DNA of 64,000 nt from Sphingobium baderi (GTDB lineage Bacteria > Pseudomonadota > Alphaproteobacteria > Sphingomonadales > Sphingomonadaceae). Shown here one piece after another: positions 45,624 through 53,436 of this stretch. The stretch is from NCBI RefSeq assembly GCF_001456115.1, contig NZ_CP013264.1, positions 4,043,399 through 4,107,398 of the forward strand, written 5' to 3'. The position numbers were made by a program, and so were the translations under genes. The stretch's first letter is position 1. Every line of letters starts with the position of its first letter. Under the pieces are notes generated by a model. The model did no database searches. It was not told the DNA's origin and worked only from the letters and a program-made list of their open reading frames with translations.

Positions 45624-45764
45624 ATCCGCAGCGCCGCTATCAGCTTTGCAGCGATGTTGCACCGGATAGTTACGTTCCAGCCTGAGCTTTTAGCGCACAA
45701 GACGCGGTAAAATTCCGGCCCGACTGTGGCATAAAGATGGCGTGTAGCGCATGAAGGCCATCGC

Positions 45765-46289
45765 ATGACCGGCAAACGCCCCCGCCCACCGCTTGATGAC
45801 GACGCCCTGCGCGAAATGGCGTTGCGTTATGTCGGCCGTTTCGCGACGAGCCGGGCGAAGCTGACCGCCTATCTCGGCCGCAAGATCAGGGAACGGGGTT
45901 GGGGCGGCGAAAATCCCGCCGACCCGCAAGCGCTGACCGAACGGCTGGCCGCGCTGGGCTATATCGATGATGGCAGCTATGCGGTAATGAAAAGCGCGGC
46001 TCTTGCGCGGCGCGGCTATGGCGCGCGGCGCGTGGACGAAAGCCTGCGCGCGGCGGGCATTTCCGACGACGATCGATCCGAAGCCGATGCCCGGACGCAT
46101 GCCGAAGCATGGGCTTCGGCCGAACGCTTTGCCCGGCGCAAGCGGATCGGCCCCTTCGCGGCCGAGCAGCCCGATCCAAAGCTGCGCGAGAAATGGATGG
46201 CGGCCTTTATGCGCGCGGGCCATGGTCATCGCCTTGCCCGCCGCTGGATCGACGCGCCTCCGGGCGAACCCCCGGAAGATGAAGGTTAA
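45765..46289 (+). CDS. recX: RecX-family regulatory protein
   Basis: 174 residues. Three-helix repeats characteristic of RecX are seen in LREMALRYVGRFATSRAKL, LTERLAALGYIDDGSYAV and ARRGYGARRVDESLRAAGI. RecX binds RecA filaments and limits recombination. recA is not adjacent, as is common. The N-terminal MTGKRPRPPLD stretch is basic and disordered. The ribosome site is weak (GAAGG). Confidence 0.88.
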   Translation: MTGKRPRPPLDDDALREMALRYVGRFATSRAKLTAYLGRKIRERGWGGENPADPQALTERLAALGYIDDGSYAVMKSAALARRGYGARRVDESLRAAGISDDDRSEADARTHAEAWASAERFARRKRIGPFAAEQPDPKLREKWMAAFMRAGHGHRLARRWIDAPPGEPPEDEG

Positions 46290-46329
46290 TCCCCTCCCCT
46301 CGTCGCGCCGTTCGCGCTAGACAGGGCGT

Positions 46330-46866
46330 ATGCGTCGTCCCTTTGCCATTGCCGCCCTGCTGCTGCTCGCCGCCTGCTCGTCTCATGCTGATCCCAAGGC
46401 AGGGAATACAAGTCAGGCGACCGTCTCAAAGAGCGCGCTCCTCCCCCTCGTCATCCGTAGCGCGAAGGGCAACCACCGCTTCGACGTGGAAGTCGCGCTG
46501 AGCCCGGAGGACCAAGCACAGGGGCTGATGTTCCGCAAATCGCTGGAGGCGGATGCGGGAATGCTGTTCCCCATGGAGCCGCCCCGCACGGCGAGCTTCT
46601 GGATGAAGGACACGCTAATCCCGCTCGACATGCTCTTCATCCATACGGATGGCACGATCGCCTTCATCAAGGCGCAGGCGGAACCCTATTCGCGCGAGCC
46701 GGTGTCGGCGGGCGTCCCGGTGGCCGCCGTGCTCGAACTGCGCGGCGGACGCGCGGCGGAACTGGGAATCAAGGAAGGGGATCGCGTCCACTGGGGCCAT
46801 TGCGCCGCGCCCGACGCACCGATCCATGAAACGGACGCGCGCCTGAATTTCTGTCCCACTTCCTGA
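46330..46866 (+). CDS. DUF192 lipoprotein
   Basis: 178 residues. A lipobox LLLLAACS gives a lipid-modified Cys and likely periplasmic anchoring. The DUF192 core is VEVALSPEDQAQGLMFRKSL, MLFPMEPPRTASFWMKDTL, IPLDMLFI and VAAVLELRGGRAAELGI. The domain is widespread in alphaproteobacteria and its function is unknown. A pair of Cys residues near the C-terminus (HCAAPD, FCPTS) may form a disulphide. It is the first of a run of three plus-strand genes. Confidence 0.9.
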   Translation: MRRPFAIAALLLLAACSSHADPKAGNTSQATVSKSALLPLVIRSAKGNHRFDVEVALSPEDQAQGLMFRKSLEADAGMLFPMEPPRTASFWMKDTLIPLDMLFIHTDGTIAFIKAQAEPYSREPVSAGVPVAAVLELRGGRAAELGIKEGDRVHWGHCAAPDAPIHETDARLNFCPTS

Positions 46867-46923
46867 CCGGAGCCGCACAAGCGCCTTGCCAAGCGGCCGC
46901 CCCAGCGGCTAAGCGCTTGCCCC

Positions 46924-47322
46924 ATGGGAATCCTTGGCAAGATCTTCACCTGGTGGAACGGCGCCACCATCGGCACCTCGCTCTTCACGGCCCGCAAGGG
47001 GACAAAGGTCGGCGAGGACCATCAGGGCAATGTCTATTATGAAGGCGGCGTCGACCCGAACGGCCTGATCCGCCGCTGGGTGATCTATAACGGTCCCAAT
47101 GATTCGAGCCGCGTGCCCGCCGAATGGCATGGCTGGCTGCATCATTCGATCGAAGGTGCGCCGGAAAGCTTCCTGCCGCCGCCGCGCATCTGGGAACGCG
47201 ACTTCACGCCCAATGCGACGGGCACCGTCAACGCCTATCGCCCGTCCGGCGCACTGGAAAAGGGCGGTCATCGCCAGAAGGCGACCGGCGATTATGAGGC
47301 ATGGAGCCCCGAAGCGTCATGA
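46924..47322 (+). CDS. NADH:ubiquinone oxidoreductase accessory subunit NDUFA12-like
   Basis: 132 residues. The family pattern TWWNGATIGTSLFTARKGTKVG, then GNVYYEGG, RRWVIYNG and VPAEWHGWLHH is clear. In mitochondria and alphaproteobacteria this subunit sits on the peripheral arm of complex I and helps assembly. The other nuo genes are not in the window. The stop overlaps the start of the DUF2155 gene by ATGA, a pairing typical for alphaproteobacteria. Confidence 0.93.
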   Translation: MGILGKIFTWWNGATIGTSLFTARKGTKVGEDHQGNVYYEGGVDPNGLIRRWVIYNGPNDSSRVPAEWHGWLHHSIEGAPESFLPPPRIWERDFTPNATGTVNAYRPSGALEKGGHRQKATGDYEAWSPEAS

Positions 47323-47981
47323 CCCCGCGCCCGGTGGGGGGCATCCGGTCGATCCTGACTGGCGCGTCCGTGCTCGCCTGCACCCTGATGCTGGCCGGAT
47401 GCGGCGGCGACGACATGCCGACCGCCAACCAGTCCGGGCCGGTCAAGATCCAGAACAGCCCGATCCGCAGCGGCGATTCATCCGCCCTGCCCGGCACGCC
47501 CATGGCGGAACGGGTCGCGGTGGTGGGCCTGCTCAATAAGCGCAACGGCCTCACCCGCGATCTTCAGATGAAGCCGGGCGAGGCGCTGCGCGTAGGCGAT
47601 GCGATCGTGCGGCTCCAGGCCTGCGAAACGACCGCCCCTTGGGAAAATGTGCAGGAAACCGGCGCTTTCGTTCAACTCGACATACGCAGCAGCGCGGATG
47701 GAAAATGGCGGCGCGCCTTTTCCGGCTGGCTGTTCCGCGAACGGCCCGACCGCAATGTGGTGCAGCATCCGGTCTATGACGTCTGGGTCAAAAGCTGCGC
47801 GATGGCGTGGCCGGAGACGGGGCCTGATACGGTGAAAGCGGGAGCCAAAGGCGAATCCGTTTCCTCCGCCAGCCCCGACAATGGATCAAACGCCAGTTCC
47901 GCCGCCGCGCCCGAACCGGCGGAGAGCACCGAACGGCCTTCGCCCAGCGGGACATCGGCCACCGCGTCGCCCAATAACTGA
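47319..47981 (+). CDS. DUF2155 lipoprotein
   Basis: 220 residues. A lipobox LMLAGCGG marks a lipoprotein. The DUF2155 domain spans about residues 65-165 (VVGLLNKRNG, AIVRLQACETTAPWE, AFVQLDIR, WRRAFSGWLFRERP, HPVYDVWVKSC). The last ~50 residues are a Ser/Ala/Pro/Asn-rich tail, and this tail is antisense to the C-terminus of aat. DUF2155 is found next to NDUFA12 in many alphaproteobacteria; its role is unknown. Start and upstream stop overlap by four bases. Confidence 0.92.
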   Translation: MTPRPVGGIRSILTGASVLACTLMLAGCGGDDMPTANQSGPVKIQNSPIRSGDSSALPGTPMAERVAVVGLLNKRNGLTRDLQMKPGEALRVGDAIVRLQACETTAPWENVQETGAFVQLDIRSSADGKWRRAFSGWLFRERPDRNVVQHPVYDVWVKSCAMAWPETGPDTVKAGAKGESVSSASPDNGSNASSAAAPEPAESTERPSPSGTSATASPNN

Positions 47982-48523
47982 AGATAGTTTTGCTGGCTGA
48001 TTTCGGCAGCACCCAATGAATGCAGATGATCGGTCATGAACTGGCAGTCCAGCAGGGTGAAACCGCCAAAGCGCATCCGCGCCACCAGCCAGGCCAGGGC
48101 GACCTTTGATGCGTCCGTGCGGCGGGACACCATGCTTTCGCCGAAAAAGGCGCGGCCTAGCGCCACGCCATAAAGGCCGCCGACCAGTTCCTCCCCCTCC
48201 CACACCTCCACCGAATGGGCGAAGCGCAGTTCATGGAGATGGCGATAGCCTTGCTCGATGAGACCGTTGATCCATGTGGAGGGGCGATCTGCCGCCGCTT
48301 CCGCGCAAAGCGTCACGATGGCGGGGAAAGCCCGGTTGGCGGTCACGCGAAAGCGGTCGCGGCGGAGAGTTTTGGCCAGCGAATGGGACAGGTGAAAGCC
48401 GTCCAGCGGCAAGATGGCGCGCTTCTTCGGTTCGACCCAATAGATATCCTCGGCATGGCGGTCGTCCGACATGGGGAATACCCCAAGAGCATAGGCCTGC
48501 AACAACAGCAAAGGATCGATCAT
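47774..48523 (-). CDS. aat: leucyl/phenylalanyl-tRNA-protein transferase
   Basis: 249 residues; one extra in-frame ATG at 48526 is possible. Core motifs are LLLQAYALGVFPM, the YWVEPKKRAILPLDGFH segment, STWIN, HSVEVWEGEELVGGLYG, FFGESMVSRRTDASKVAL and LLDCQFMTDHLHSLGA. It adds Leu or Phe to N-terminal Arg or Lys, marking proteins for ClpAP through ClpS. The C-terminus extends about 70 residues beyond the core, ending IAQLLTQTS, and is encoded opposite the DUF2155 tail (208 bp of overlap). Confidence 0.93.
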   Translation of the reverse strand: MIDPLLLLQAYALGVFPMSDDRHAEDIYWVEPKKRAILPLDGFHLSHSLAKTLRRDRFRVTANRAFPAIVTLCAEAAADRPSTWINGLIEQGYRHLHELRFAHSVEVWEGEELVGGLYGVALGRAFFGESMVSRRTDASKVALAWLVARMRFGGFTLLDCQFMTDHLHSLGAAEISQQNYLQLLGDAVADVPLGEGRSVLSAGSGAAAELAFDPLSGLAEETDSPLAPAFTVSGPVSGHAIAQLLTQTS

Positions 48524-48631
48524 CATCACCCCGGAATTAGCAGAGGTCGGGGGAAACATGAATGGAATAGCGAAGCGGAGAGTTTTGGGGTTGGTGATTA
48601 TATTGCTTGCAAAATGCTCCGACGGGATGAC

Positions 48632-48825
48632 TGATTTGGGTGGGGAGCGGACTGTCCGCTATTCCCATCTCCGTTCGCCCTGAGCGAAATCGAAGGGCAA
48701 GGCCGACCATAGGGAGGGCACTTCGCTTTGCTCAGTGGAAGGCCCTTCGACGCCGCCTGCGGCGTCGCTCAGGACAGGCTTCGACTTCGCTCAGCCCGAA
48801 CGGATGGGGTTGTCCGCCATTGGCC
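48632..48825. repeat. REP/MITE-like dispersed repeat, copy 2
   Basis: Inverted copy of 19075-19269. Its ends are TCCGTTCGCCCTGAGCGAA.. (48670-48698) and ..TTCGCTCAGCCCGAACGGA (up to 48804), with the GACGCCGC/GCGGCGTC palindrome between. It lies between aat and a secreted-protein gene and makes up half of that 400-bp gap. A 17-bp piece of its left end (GGTGGGGAGCGGACTGT) also occurs at 39192-39208. Confidence 0.8.
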
Positions 48826-48921
48826 AAAGGCGGCCATTGGGCCAGGACTGTTTGCAAATGATATAAACCCTTTTCGGTCAGGGTTGGGATAGTCGATAGG
48901 AAATGGGGTTAACATACTGAC

Positions 48922-49335
48922 ATGATGCGTATTTATGGAAATATCCTGCTTGCGGTGATGGCGCTTGCTATGGGAACTGAGGCTGTTTCGGCGCAAGCAA
49001 GCCTAGCGGAGAATGGCGTGCATCCACCCGCGCAGGAGAGCGCGGCGTGGACGGGCCATTATTATCTGCAGGGCGTGATGGAGACGGGATCGGAACTGCT
49101 GCTGCAGGCCGATGGACATTTTCAGTGGTATCTGGTCGTGGGCGCGCTCGATCTGTTCGCGGAGGGACGTTGGGAGGCGAAGGACGGCAATGTCGTCCTG
49201 ACTGCCGTGCCAAGCAAGGATGTGCCCCAACCCGCGTTCGAAACGATGACGCTGCGGCAGGAGGACGGGCGACTGCTCCCCGGCGAGCCGCTGGGCCGGG
49301 GCGCCTATGTCAGGCCGGAGCGGGGCGGCGATTGA
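48922..49335 (+). CDS. secreted protein of unknown function
   Basis: 137 residues with a signal peptide ending near AVSAQAS. The mature part has a beta-rich pattern, WTGHYYLQGVMETGSELLL and GHFQWYLVVGALDLFAEGRW, similar to small lipocalin-like or META-like proteins that compare treated and untreated states, but I cannot name the family. No Cys is present. It precedes a dipeptidase gene by 27 bp and could be co-transcribed. Confidence 0.7.
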   Translation: MMRIYGNILLAVMALAMGTEAVSAQASLAENGVHPPAQESAAWTGHYYLQGVMETGSELLLQADGHFQWYLVVGALDLFAEGRWEAKDGNVVLTAVPSKDVPQPAFETMTLRQEDGRLLPGEPLGRGAYVRPERGGD

Positions 49336-49362
49336 CTTGGGGCGGGCGGGCAATAGGCTGCC

Positions 49363-50646
49363 ATGTTTATGAAACATCTTCGCCTTGCGGCGCTGCCGCT
49401 GCTGTTCGCCGCCCTGCTCCCTTCCGCCCGCGCCGCGCCCGATCCTTATGCGGCGCGGATCGCAAAGGTGCTGAAAGCCACGCCGCTGATCGACGGGCAT
49501 AATGACTGGCCGGAGGCTCTGGCCGATAAGGCGGGCGACGCAAGATGGTCGATGGACCTGCGCCACCTCGACCCCAAAATCTATCATACCGACATCGAAA
49601 GGCTGCGCGCGGGCGGGATTGGCGGGCAATTCTGGTCGGTCTGGGTATCGGCGGAAAAGCCCGAACTGCAACAGGTCAAGGATACGCTGGAGCAGATCGA
49701 GTTCGTCCACAGCCTCGCCCGGCGCTATCCAAGCCAGTTTCAGCTCGTCACCACGGCGGCGGCCGTGCGCGCGGCGCACAAGGCGGGGCGGATCGCTTCC
49801 TTGATCGGGGTCGAGGGCGGCGGACAGATTGACGGCAGCATGGCCGTGCTGCGCGCCTATCGCGATCTGGGCGCGGCCTATCTGACGCTCACCCATTCGC
49901 GCACGATCGCCTGGGCGGACAGTGCGACGGACAATCCGCAGCATGAGGGCCTCACCGCCTTTGGCGAGGCGGTGGTGCGGGAAATCAACCGGCTGGGGAT
50001 GCTGGTCGACCTCAGCCATGTGAGCGAAGGGACGATGCTGGACGCGCTGCGGGTGAGCCGGGCGCCGGTGATATTCTCCCACTCCAATGCGCGGGCGCTG
50101 TGCAATACGTCGCGCAACGTGTCGGATGCGGTGCTACGGGAAGTGGCGAAAAATGGCGGCGTGGTGATGGTGAACTTCGCCGCGCAATATGTGTCGGAAG
50201 CGCGGCGGGTGTGGAATGCGGACCGCAGCGCGGAAATCGCGCGCAACAACGCACCGCCCTTTGGCGGGCTGTATATCGGCGATCCCGAAGCGGCGAAACA
50301 GGCGCTTGCCGCATGGGAAAAAACGCATCCTGAGCCGGTAACGACCATCGGCGAGGTTGCCGACCATGTGGCGCATATCGCCAGGGTCGCGGGCATCGAT
50401 CATGTGGGGATCGGCAGTGACTTTGACGGGGTGAGCGCCCTGCCGCAGGGACTGGGCGGGGTGGATCGCTATCCCGCGCTGTTGGCGGAGCTGATGCGGC
50501 GCGGGTGGAGCGACGCGGATATCGCGAAGCTGGCGGGCGGAAATGTGCTGCGCGTCATGGCGGCGGCGGAACAGGTCGCGGCCGGGATGAAGGACGAGCC
50601 GGAAGGCAATGCATCGGTAGAAGGGCTGGACAAGCCGAAGATGTGA
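49363..50646 (+). CDS. membrane/secreted dipeptidase, peptidase family M19
   Basis: 427 residues with a signal peptide ending near PSARAAP. Zinc ligands and substrate residues are in LIDGHNDWPEAL, IGVEGGGQIDGS, LTHSRTI, LVDLSHVSEGTM, FSHSNARAL and HVGIGSDFDGV, all conserved in renal-dipeptidase-like enzymes. It would hydrolyse dipeptides, possibly containing D-amino acids, in the periplasm. The second Met (49369) is an alternative start. A hairpin after the stop belongs to the opposite strand. Confidence 0.93.
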   Translation: MFMKHLRLAALPLLFAALLPSARAAPDPYAARIAKVLKATPLIDGHNDWPEALADKAGDARWSMDLRHLDPKIYHTDIERLRAGGIGGQFWSVWVSAEKPELQQVKDTLEQIEFVHSLARRYPSQFQLVTTAAAVRAAHKAGRIASLIGVEGGGQIDGSMAVLRAYRDLGAAYLTLTHSRTIAWADSATDNPQHEGLTAFGEAVVREINRLGMLVDLSHVSEGTMLDALRVSRAPVIFSHSNARALCNTSRNVSDAVLREVAKNGGVVMVNFAAQYVSEARRVWNADRSAEIARNNAPPFGGLYIGDPEAAKQALAAWEKTHPEPVTTIGEVADHVAHIARVAGIDHVGIGSDFDGVSALPQGLGGVDRYPALLAELMRRGWSDADIAKLAGGNVLRVMAAAEQVAAGMKDEPEGNASVEGLDKPKM

Positions 50647-50704
50647 GGCGCCGGAGGGGTTGAGGCGCTCATCCGTTTTTCCGCGCTTCCCCCGGACATG
50701 AGAG

Positions 50705-50731
50705 GGGCCGCCGAGCAACGCCCGACGGCCC
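50705..50731 (-). terminator. hairpin closing the candidate small RNA
   Basis: On the minus strand GGGCCGTCGGGC-GTT-GCTCGGCGGCCC pairs over 12 bp with two G-U pairs. The following TCTCATG gives a poor U tract. Confidence 0.5.
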
Positions 50732-50868
50732 GTCATTGACATGGTCAGCGGCCGTGAGTGCCGCCCAAAAGGTGACGTTGTTCGCGCTTGTCGTCCGGAC
50801 AGAGACGGCCTGTGTGTCGGCGCTCTAAAGTCTCTGATGCCCGAAAAGGTCGACGCCCTTGGCGTCTC

Positions 50869-50925
50869 TCAGCGGCGCGTTCCCCGAATGGACTTGACCG
50901 ACCCCATTGCTGAACCATGAGACAT
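50869..50925 (-). CDS. possible 18-residue leader peptide
   Basis: The ATG at 50925 follows an AGGAGG core at the ideal seven-base spacing and encodes MSHGSAMGSVKSIRGTRR before TGA. The extreme ribosome site is the only support; no relative is recognised. Confidence 0.25.
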   Translation of the reverse strand: MSHGSAMGSVKSIRGTRR

Positions 50926-50926
50926 C

Positions 50927-50941
50927 GGATCACCTCCTTTC
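50927..50941 (-). promoter_or_regulatory. 15-nt perfect anti-Shine-Dalgarno complement
   Basis: GAAAGGAGGTGATCC is complementary to the typical 3' end of 16S rRNA (GGATCACCTCCTTTC). Such a long match is far beyond a normal ribosome site. Confidence 0.7.
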
Positions 50942-51259
50942 GCTTGTTGAAGCCCGCGTGGCTGTTTCGAACCTTGTCCGAAGATGGCCACGAAGCGATT
51001 AGTGAATCAGACGGAGCGAAGGATCAAGGCTTGTAATATTCTTTTTTCGAATCATACTTGTTCGTCTGCGCCAAAAAGGCCGACAATGGGCGGAAGCGCG
51101 GAAAACTCCCGAAAATCATCCAAATCACATCGCACGGCGCGGACGGGTCAGCGCGCTGGCCTCATCCGAGGGAATGAAGTCGTTTGCCGCACGGCTTTTG
51201 GGGCGGTTTGGCGCAGGCCGAATGCCACCCATTTTACCCTTTTGCTTTCTGAAACCGCC

Positions 51260-51796
51260 CTAGCCGCGACAATCCTCTATCACGCGGGATATTTCCGCCC
51301 AATTGGGCAGGATCAGGGGCGCAAGGCCCGTCACTTCCACCGCGAACTTGCCGCGGCTGTAAGCGATCTGGTCGAGCGCCGGATCGCTGGCGGCGCGCGT
51401 GGCGACAGTCTGCGGCGCAGCGCCGGACGCGCCTGAAGCGGGCCACGCCATCGCGCCATAGCTGGTGCGGATCGTCATGCTGCCTTGCGCCGCGCCGGGT
51501 CGCGTGACGCTGATCCGCCGGGTCGCCGGGTCGCAGCGCAGGATGAGCAGCGGCGCGGCCGGACTGCTGCCATAGCGGGCCGCCGTTCCGCCCGCTTCAG
51601 GACCATAAGTCCAATTGCCGGCCGCCACGGGTCGGTCGTGCCATTCCATGGATGCGGGCGCGGGCGCCGGGTCGGGCGCTGGCGTCGGCAAGGGTTGCGG
51701 CGGCGCGGGTTGCGCGGACTGCTGCGGCGGCGCGACGCAGGAAGCCAGCAGGACAAGGACAGGCGCAGCGGCGGCAAAGGACGGGAAAGAACGCAT
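51260..51796 (-). CDS. lipoprotein of unknown function
   Basis: 178 residues from ATG 51796. The lipobox LVLLASC is followed by a Pro/Ala/Gln-rich linker (about residues 20-48) and then a folded part containing WHDRPVAAGNWTYGPEAGG, LLILRCDPATRRISVTRPG and LDQIAYSRGKFAVEVTGLAPL. Two further cysteines occur (LRCD, EDCRG). The family is not recognised by name but the layout is common in sphingomonads. It is divergent from ctpA. The frame remains open upstream to 52648, antisense to ctpA, and that part is rejected. Confidence 0.75.
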   Translation of the reverse strand: MRSFPSFAAAAPVLVLLASCVAPPQQSAQPAPPQPLPTPAPDPAPAPASMEWHDRPVAAGNWTYGPEAGGTAARYGSSPAAPLLILRCDPATRRISVTRPGAAQGSMTIRTSYGAMAWPASGASGAAPQTVATRAASDPALDQIAYSRGKFAVEVTGLAPLILPNWAEISRVIEDCRG

Positions 51797-51982
51797 GATG
51801 CTTCCATGCCCCACCCCGCCGGATCGCTCAACACAAAAGGGGCGGGACGCGGCGGATAGAGCGGCTGGCGCGGCATTGGCCCGGCGCTGATCGACGACAG
51901 GCGATATTGGTCGAGCGGAGCTTTGCGTCGCGGCGCGAATCCGCCTATGACAGGCTTCACGATGCCAGCACCAAGGACACCC

Positions 51983-53332
51983 ATGAAATCGGCTTTTCTG
52001 CAGGGCGCGGTCGCGCTCGGGGCGCTTGCCCTCATTCCCGCCACCACGGCCGCCCTCGCCGACGCCGACGCCAGCAGCTACAAGGCGCTCGACGAATTCA
52101 TGGACGTGTTCCAGAAGGTCCGCACCGACTATGTCGAGAAGGTCGACGATGAAAAGCTCATCAAGGGCGCGATCGACGGGATGCTGGCCAGCCTCGATCC
52201 GCACAGCAGCTTCCTGGACGCGCGGGATTTCCAGAATCTGCGAACGCAGACCGAAGGCAGCTATGGCGGGCTGGGCCTGTCCGTCACGCAGGAGGATGGC
52301 GCGGTCAAGGTGATAGCGCCGACGCAGGACACCCCGGCCTGGCGCGCCGGGATCAAGGCGGGCGACTATATCACCCATCTGGACGGGCAGCTCATCTATG
52401 GCGGCACGCTGGACGAAGCGGTGGACAAGATGCGCGGCGCGCCGGGCACGCAGATCAAGCTGACCATCGTGCGCCCCGGCCGCGACAAGCCCATCGACCT
52501 GACCCTGACGCGCGAGATCATTCAGTTGAAGCCCGTGAAATGGGAAGTGAAGAACGGCGTCGGCATCATCAACATCGTCAGCTTTTCCGCCAATACCGGC
52601 GCAGACGTGCGGCAGGCGATCCGCAGCATCGACACGTCGCTGGGGCATAAGCCGACCGGCTATATCCTCGATCTGCGCTCCAATCCGGGCGGGTTGCTGG
52701 ATGAGGCGGTGGCGGTGAGCGATTCTTTCCTGGAGCGCGGCGAAATCGTGTCGCAGCGCGGCCGGGCGAAGAGCGACATCGAACGCTATTACGCCAAGCC
52801 CGGCGACGATGCGAAGGGGCTGCCGGTGATCGTGCTGGTGGACGCGGGTTCGGCTTCGGCTTCAGAGATCGTGGCGGGCGCCTTGCAGGACCAGCATCGC
52901 GCGCTGGTGATGGGCGAGCGCAGCTTCGGCAAGGGCAGCGTGCAGACCATGCTGCCGCTGTCGAACACGACCGCGCTCAAGCTGACGACGGCGCGCTATT
53001 ATACGCCTTCGGGCCGGTCCGTGCAGGAAGGCGGGATCGAGCCGGACATCAAGGTGCCGCAGCTTTCCGACCCGGACTATAAGAACCGCCCCAAATTCCG
53101 CGAGAGCGACCTGCGCCGTCACCTCATCAACGAGATCAAGACGGACAATGCCGCGCTGGAGGAGGATATCAAGGACGATCCCCGCTTCACCGCGACGGCG
53201 GAGGAATTGAAGAAGAAGGGGATCGAGGACTTCCAGCTCGATTATGCGCTCAAGACGATCTCCCGGCTGGCGTCCACGCCCCATGCGGCGATCGCGCAGA
53301 GCGCAGCGGTGAGGAAACCCGCGAGCCGGTAA
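51983..53332 (+). CDS. ctpA: S41 family carboxyl-terminal processing protease
   Basis: 449 residues from ATG 51983, with AAGGA five bases upstream, starting a signal peptide that ends near AALADAD. Domains in order: N-terminal helices with LASLDPHSSFLDARDF, a PDZ domain (GGLGLSVTQEDG..PAWRAGIKAGDYITHLDG), and the S41 core with LDLRSNPGGLLDEAV, the catalytic Ser in GSASASEIVAG and the Lys in RSFGKGSVQT. It trims proteins from their C-termini in the periplasm. No adaptor or M23 peptidase gene is adjacent. Confidence 0.94.
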   Translation: MKSAFLQGAVALGALALIPATTAALADADASSYKALDEFMDVFQKVRTDYVEKVDDEKLIKGAIDGMLASLDPHSSFLDARDFQNLRTQTEGSYGGLGLSVTQEDGAVKVIAPTQDTPAWRAGIKAGDYITHLDGQLIYGGTLDEAVDKMRGAPGTQIKLTIVRPGRDKPIDLTLTREIIQLKPVKWEVKNGVGIINIVSFSANTGADVRQAIRSIDTSLGHKPTGYILDLRSNPGGLLDEAVAVSDSFLERGEIVSQRGRAKSDIERYYAKPGDDAKGLPVIVLVDAGSASASEIVAGALQDQHRALVMGERSFGKGSVQTMLPLSNTTALKLTTARYYTPSGRSVQEGGIEPDIKVPQLSDPDYKNRPKFRESDLRRHLINEIKTDNAALEEDIKDDPRFTATAEELKKKGIEDFQLDYALKTISRLASTPHAAIAQSAAVRKPASR

Positions 53333-53348
53333 AGACGACCTGATGTGC

Positions 53349-53376
53349 GCGGCATGGCGCCGTCGCGTCATGCCGC
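53349..53376. terminator. hairpin between convergent ctpA and the prolyl oligopeptidase gene
   Basis: GCGGCATG and CATGCCGC, an 8-bp perfect stem with a 12-nt loop, lie 17 bp after the ctpA stop. There is no U tract. Confidence 0.4.
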
Positions 53377-53436
53377 CCTCGTCCTTGATTCTATCGGGCC
53401 GGGAGACGGTTTCGGACGGCTTGATCGCCCTGCCCC

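Larger units (their letters stand above)
50704..50991 (-). ncRNA. candidate structured small RNA or short mRNA with an extended Shine-Dalgarno
   Basis: This is a proposal from sequence signals. On the minus strand there is a -35 TTGATC (51022-51027), an 18-bp spacer, a -10 ACTAAT (50998-51003), then a leader with GAAAGGAGGTGATCC, a perfect GACGCC-AAG-GGCGTC hairpin near 50850-50866, and a final strong hairpin at 50705-50731. The two imperfect pairs of that hairpin are G-U pairs only in minus-strand RNA. No protein gene follows on this strand before the plus-strand dipeptidase. The unit is about 290 nt. Longer frames inside it are Arg-rich and look non-coding. Confidence 0.4.

Noticed and set aside
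50927-50941. GGATCACCTCCTTTC on the plus strand, identical to the 3' end of 16S rRNA
   Set aside because: No other 16S sequence precedes it. It is better read as an extended Shine-Dalgarno on the minus strand.
51797-52648. Upstream extension of the lipoprotein frame
   Set aside because: It is antisense to ctpA and would put the lipobox in the middle of the protein.
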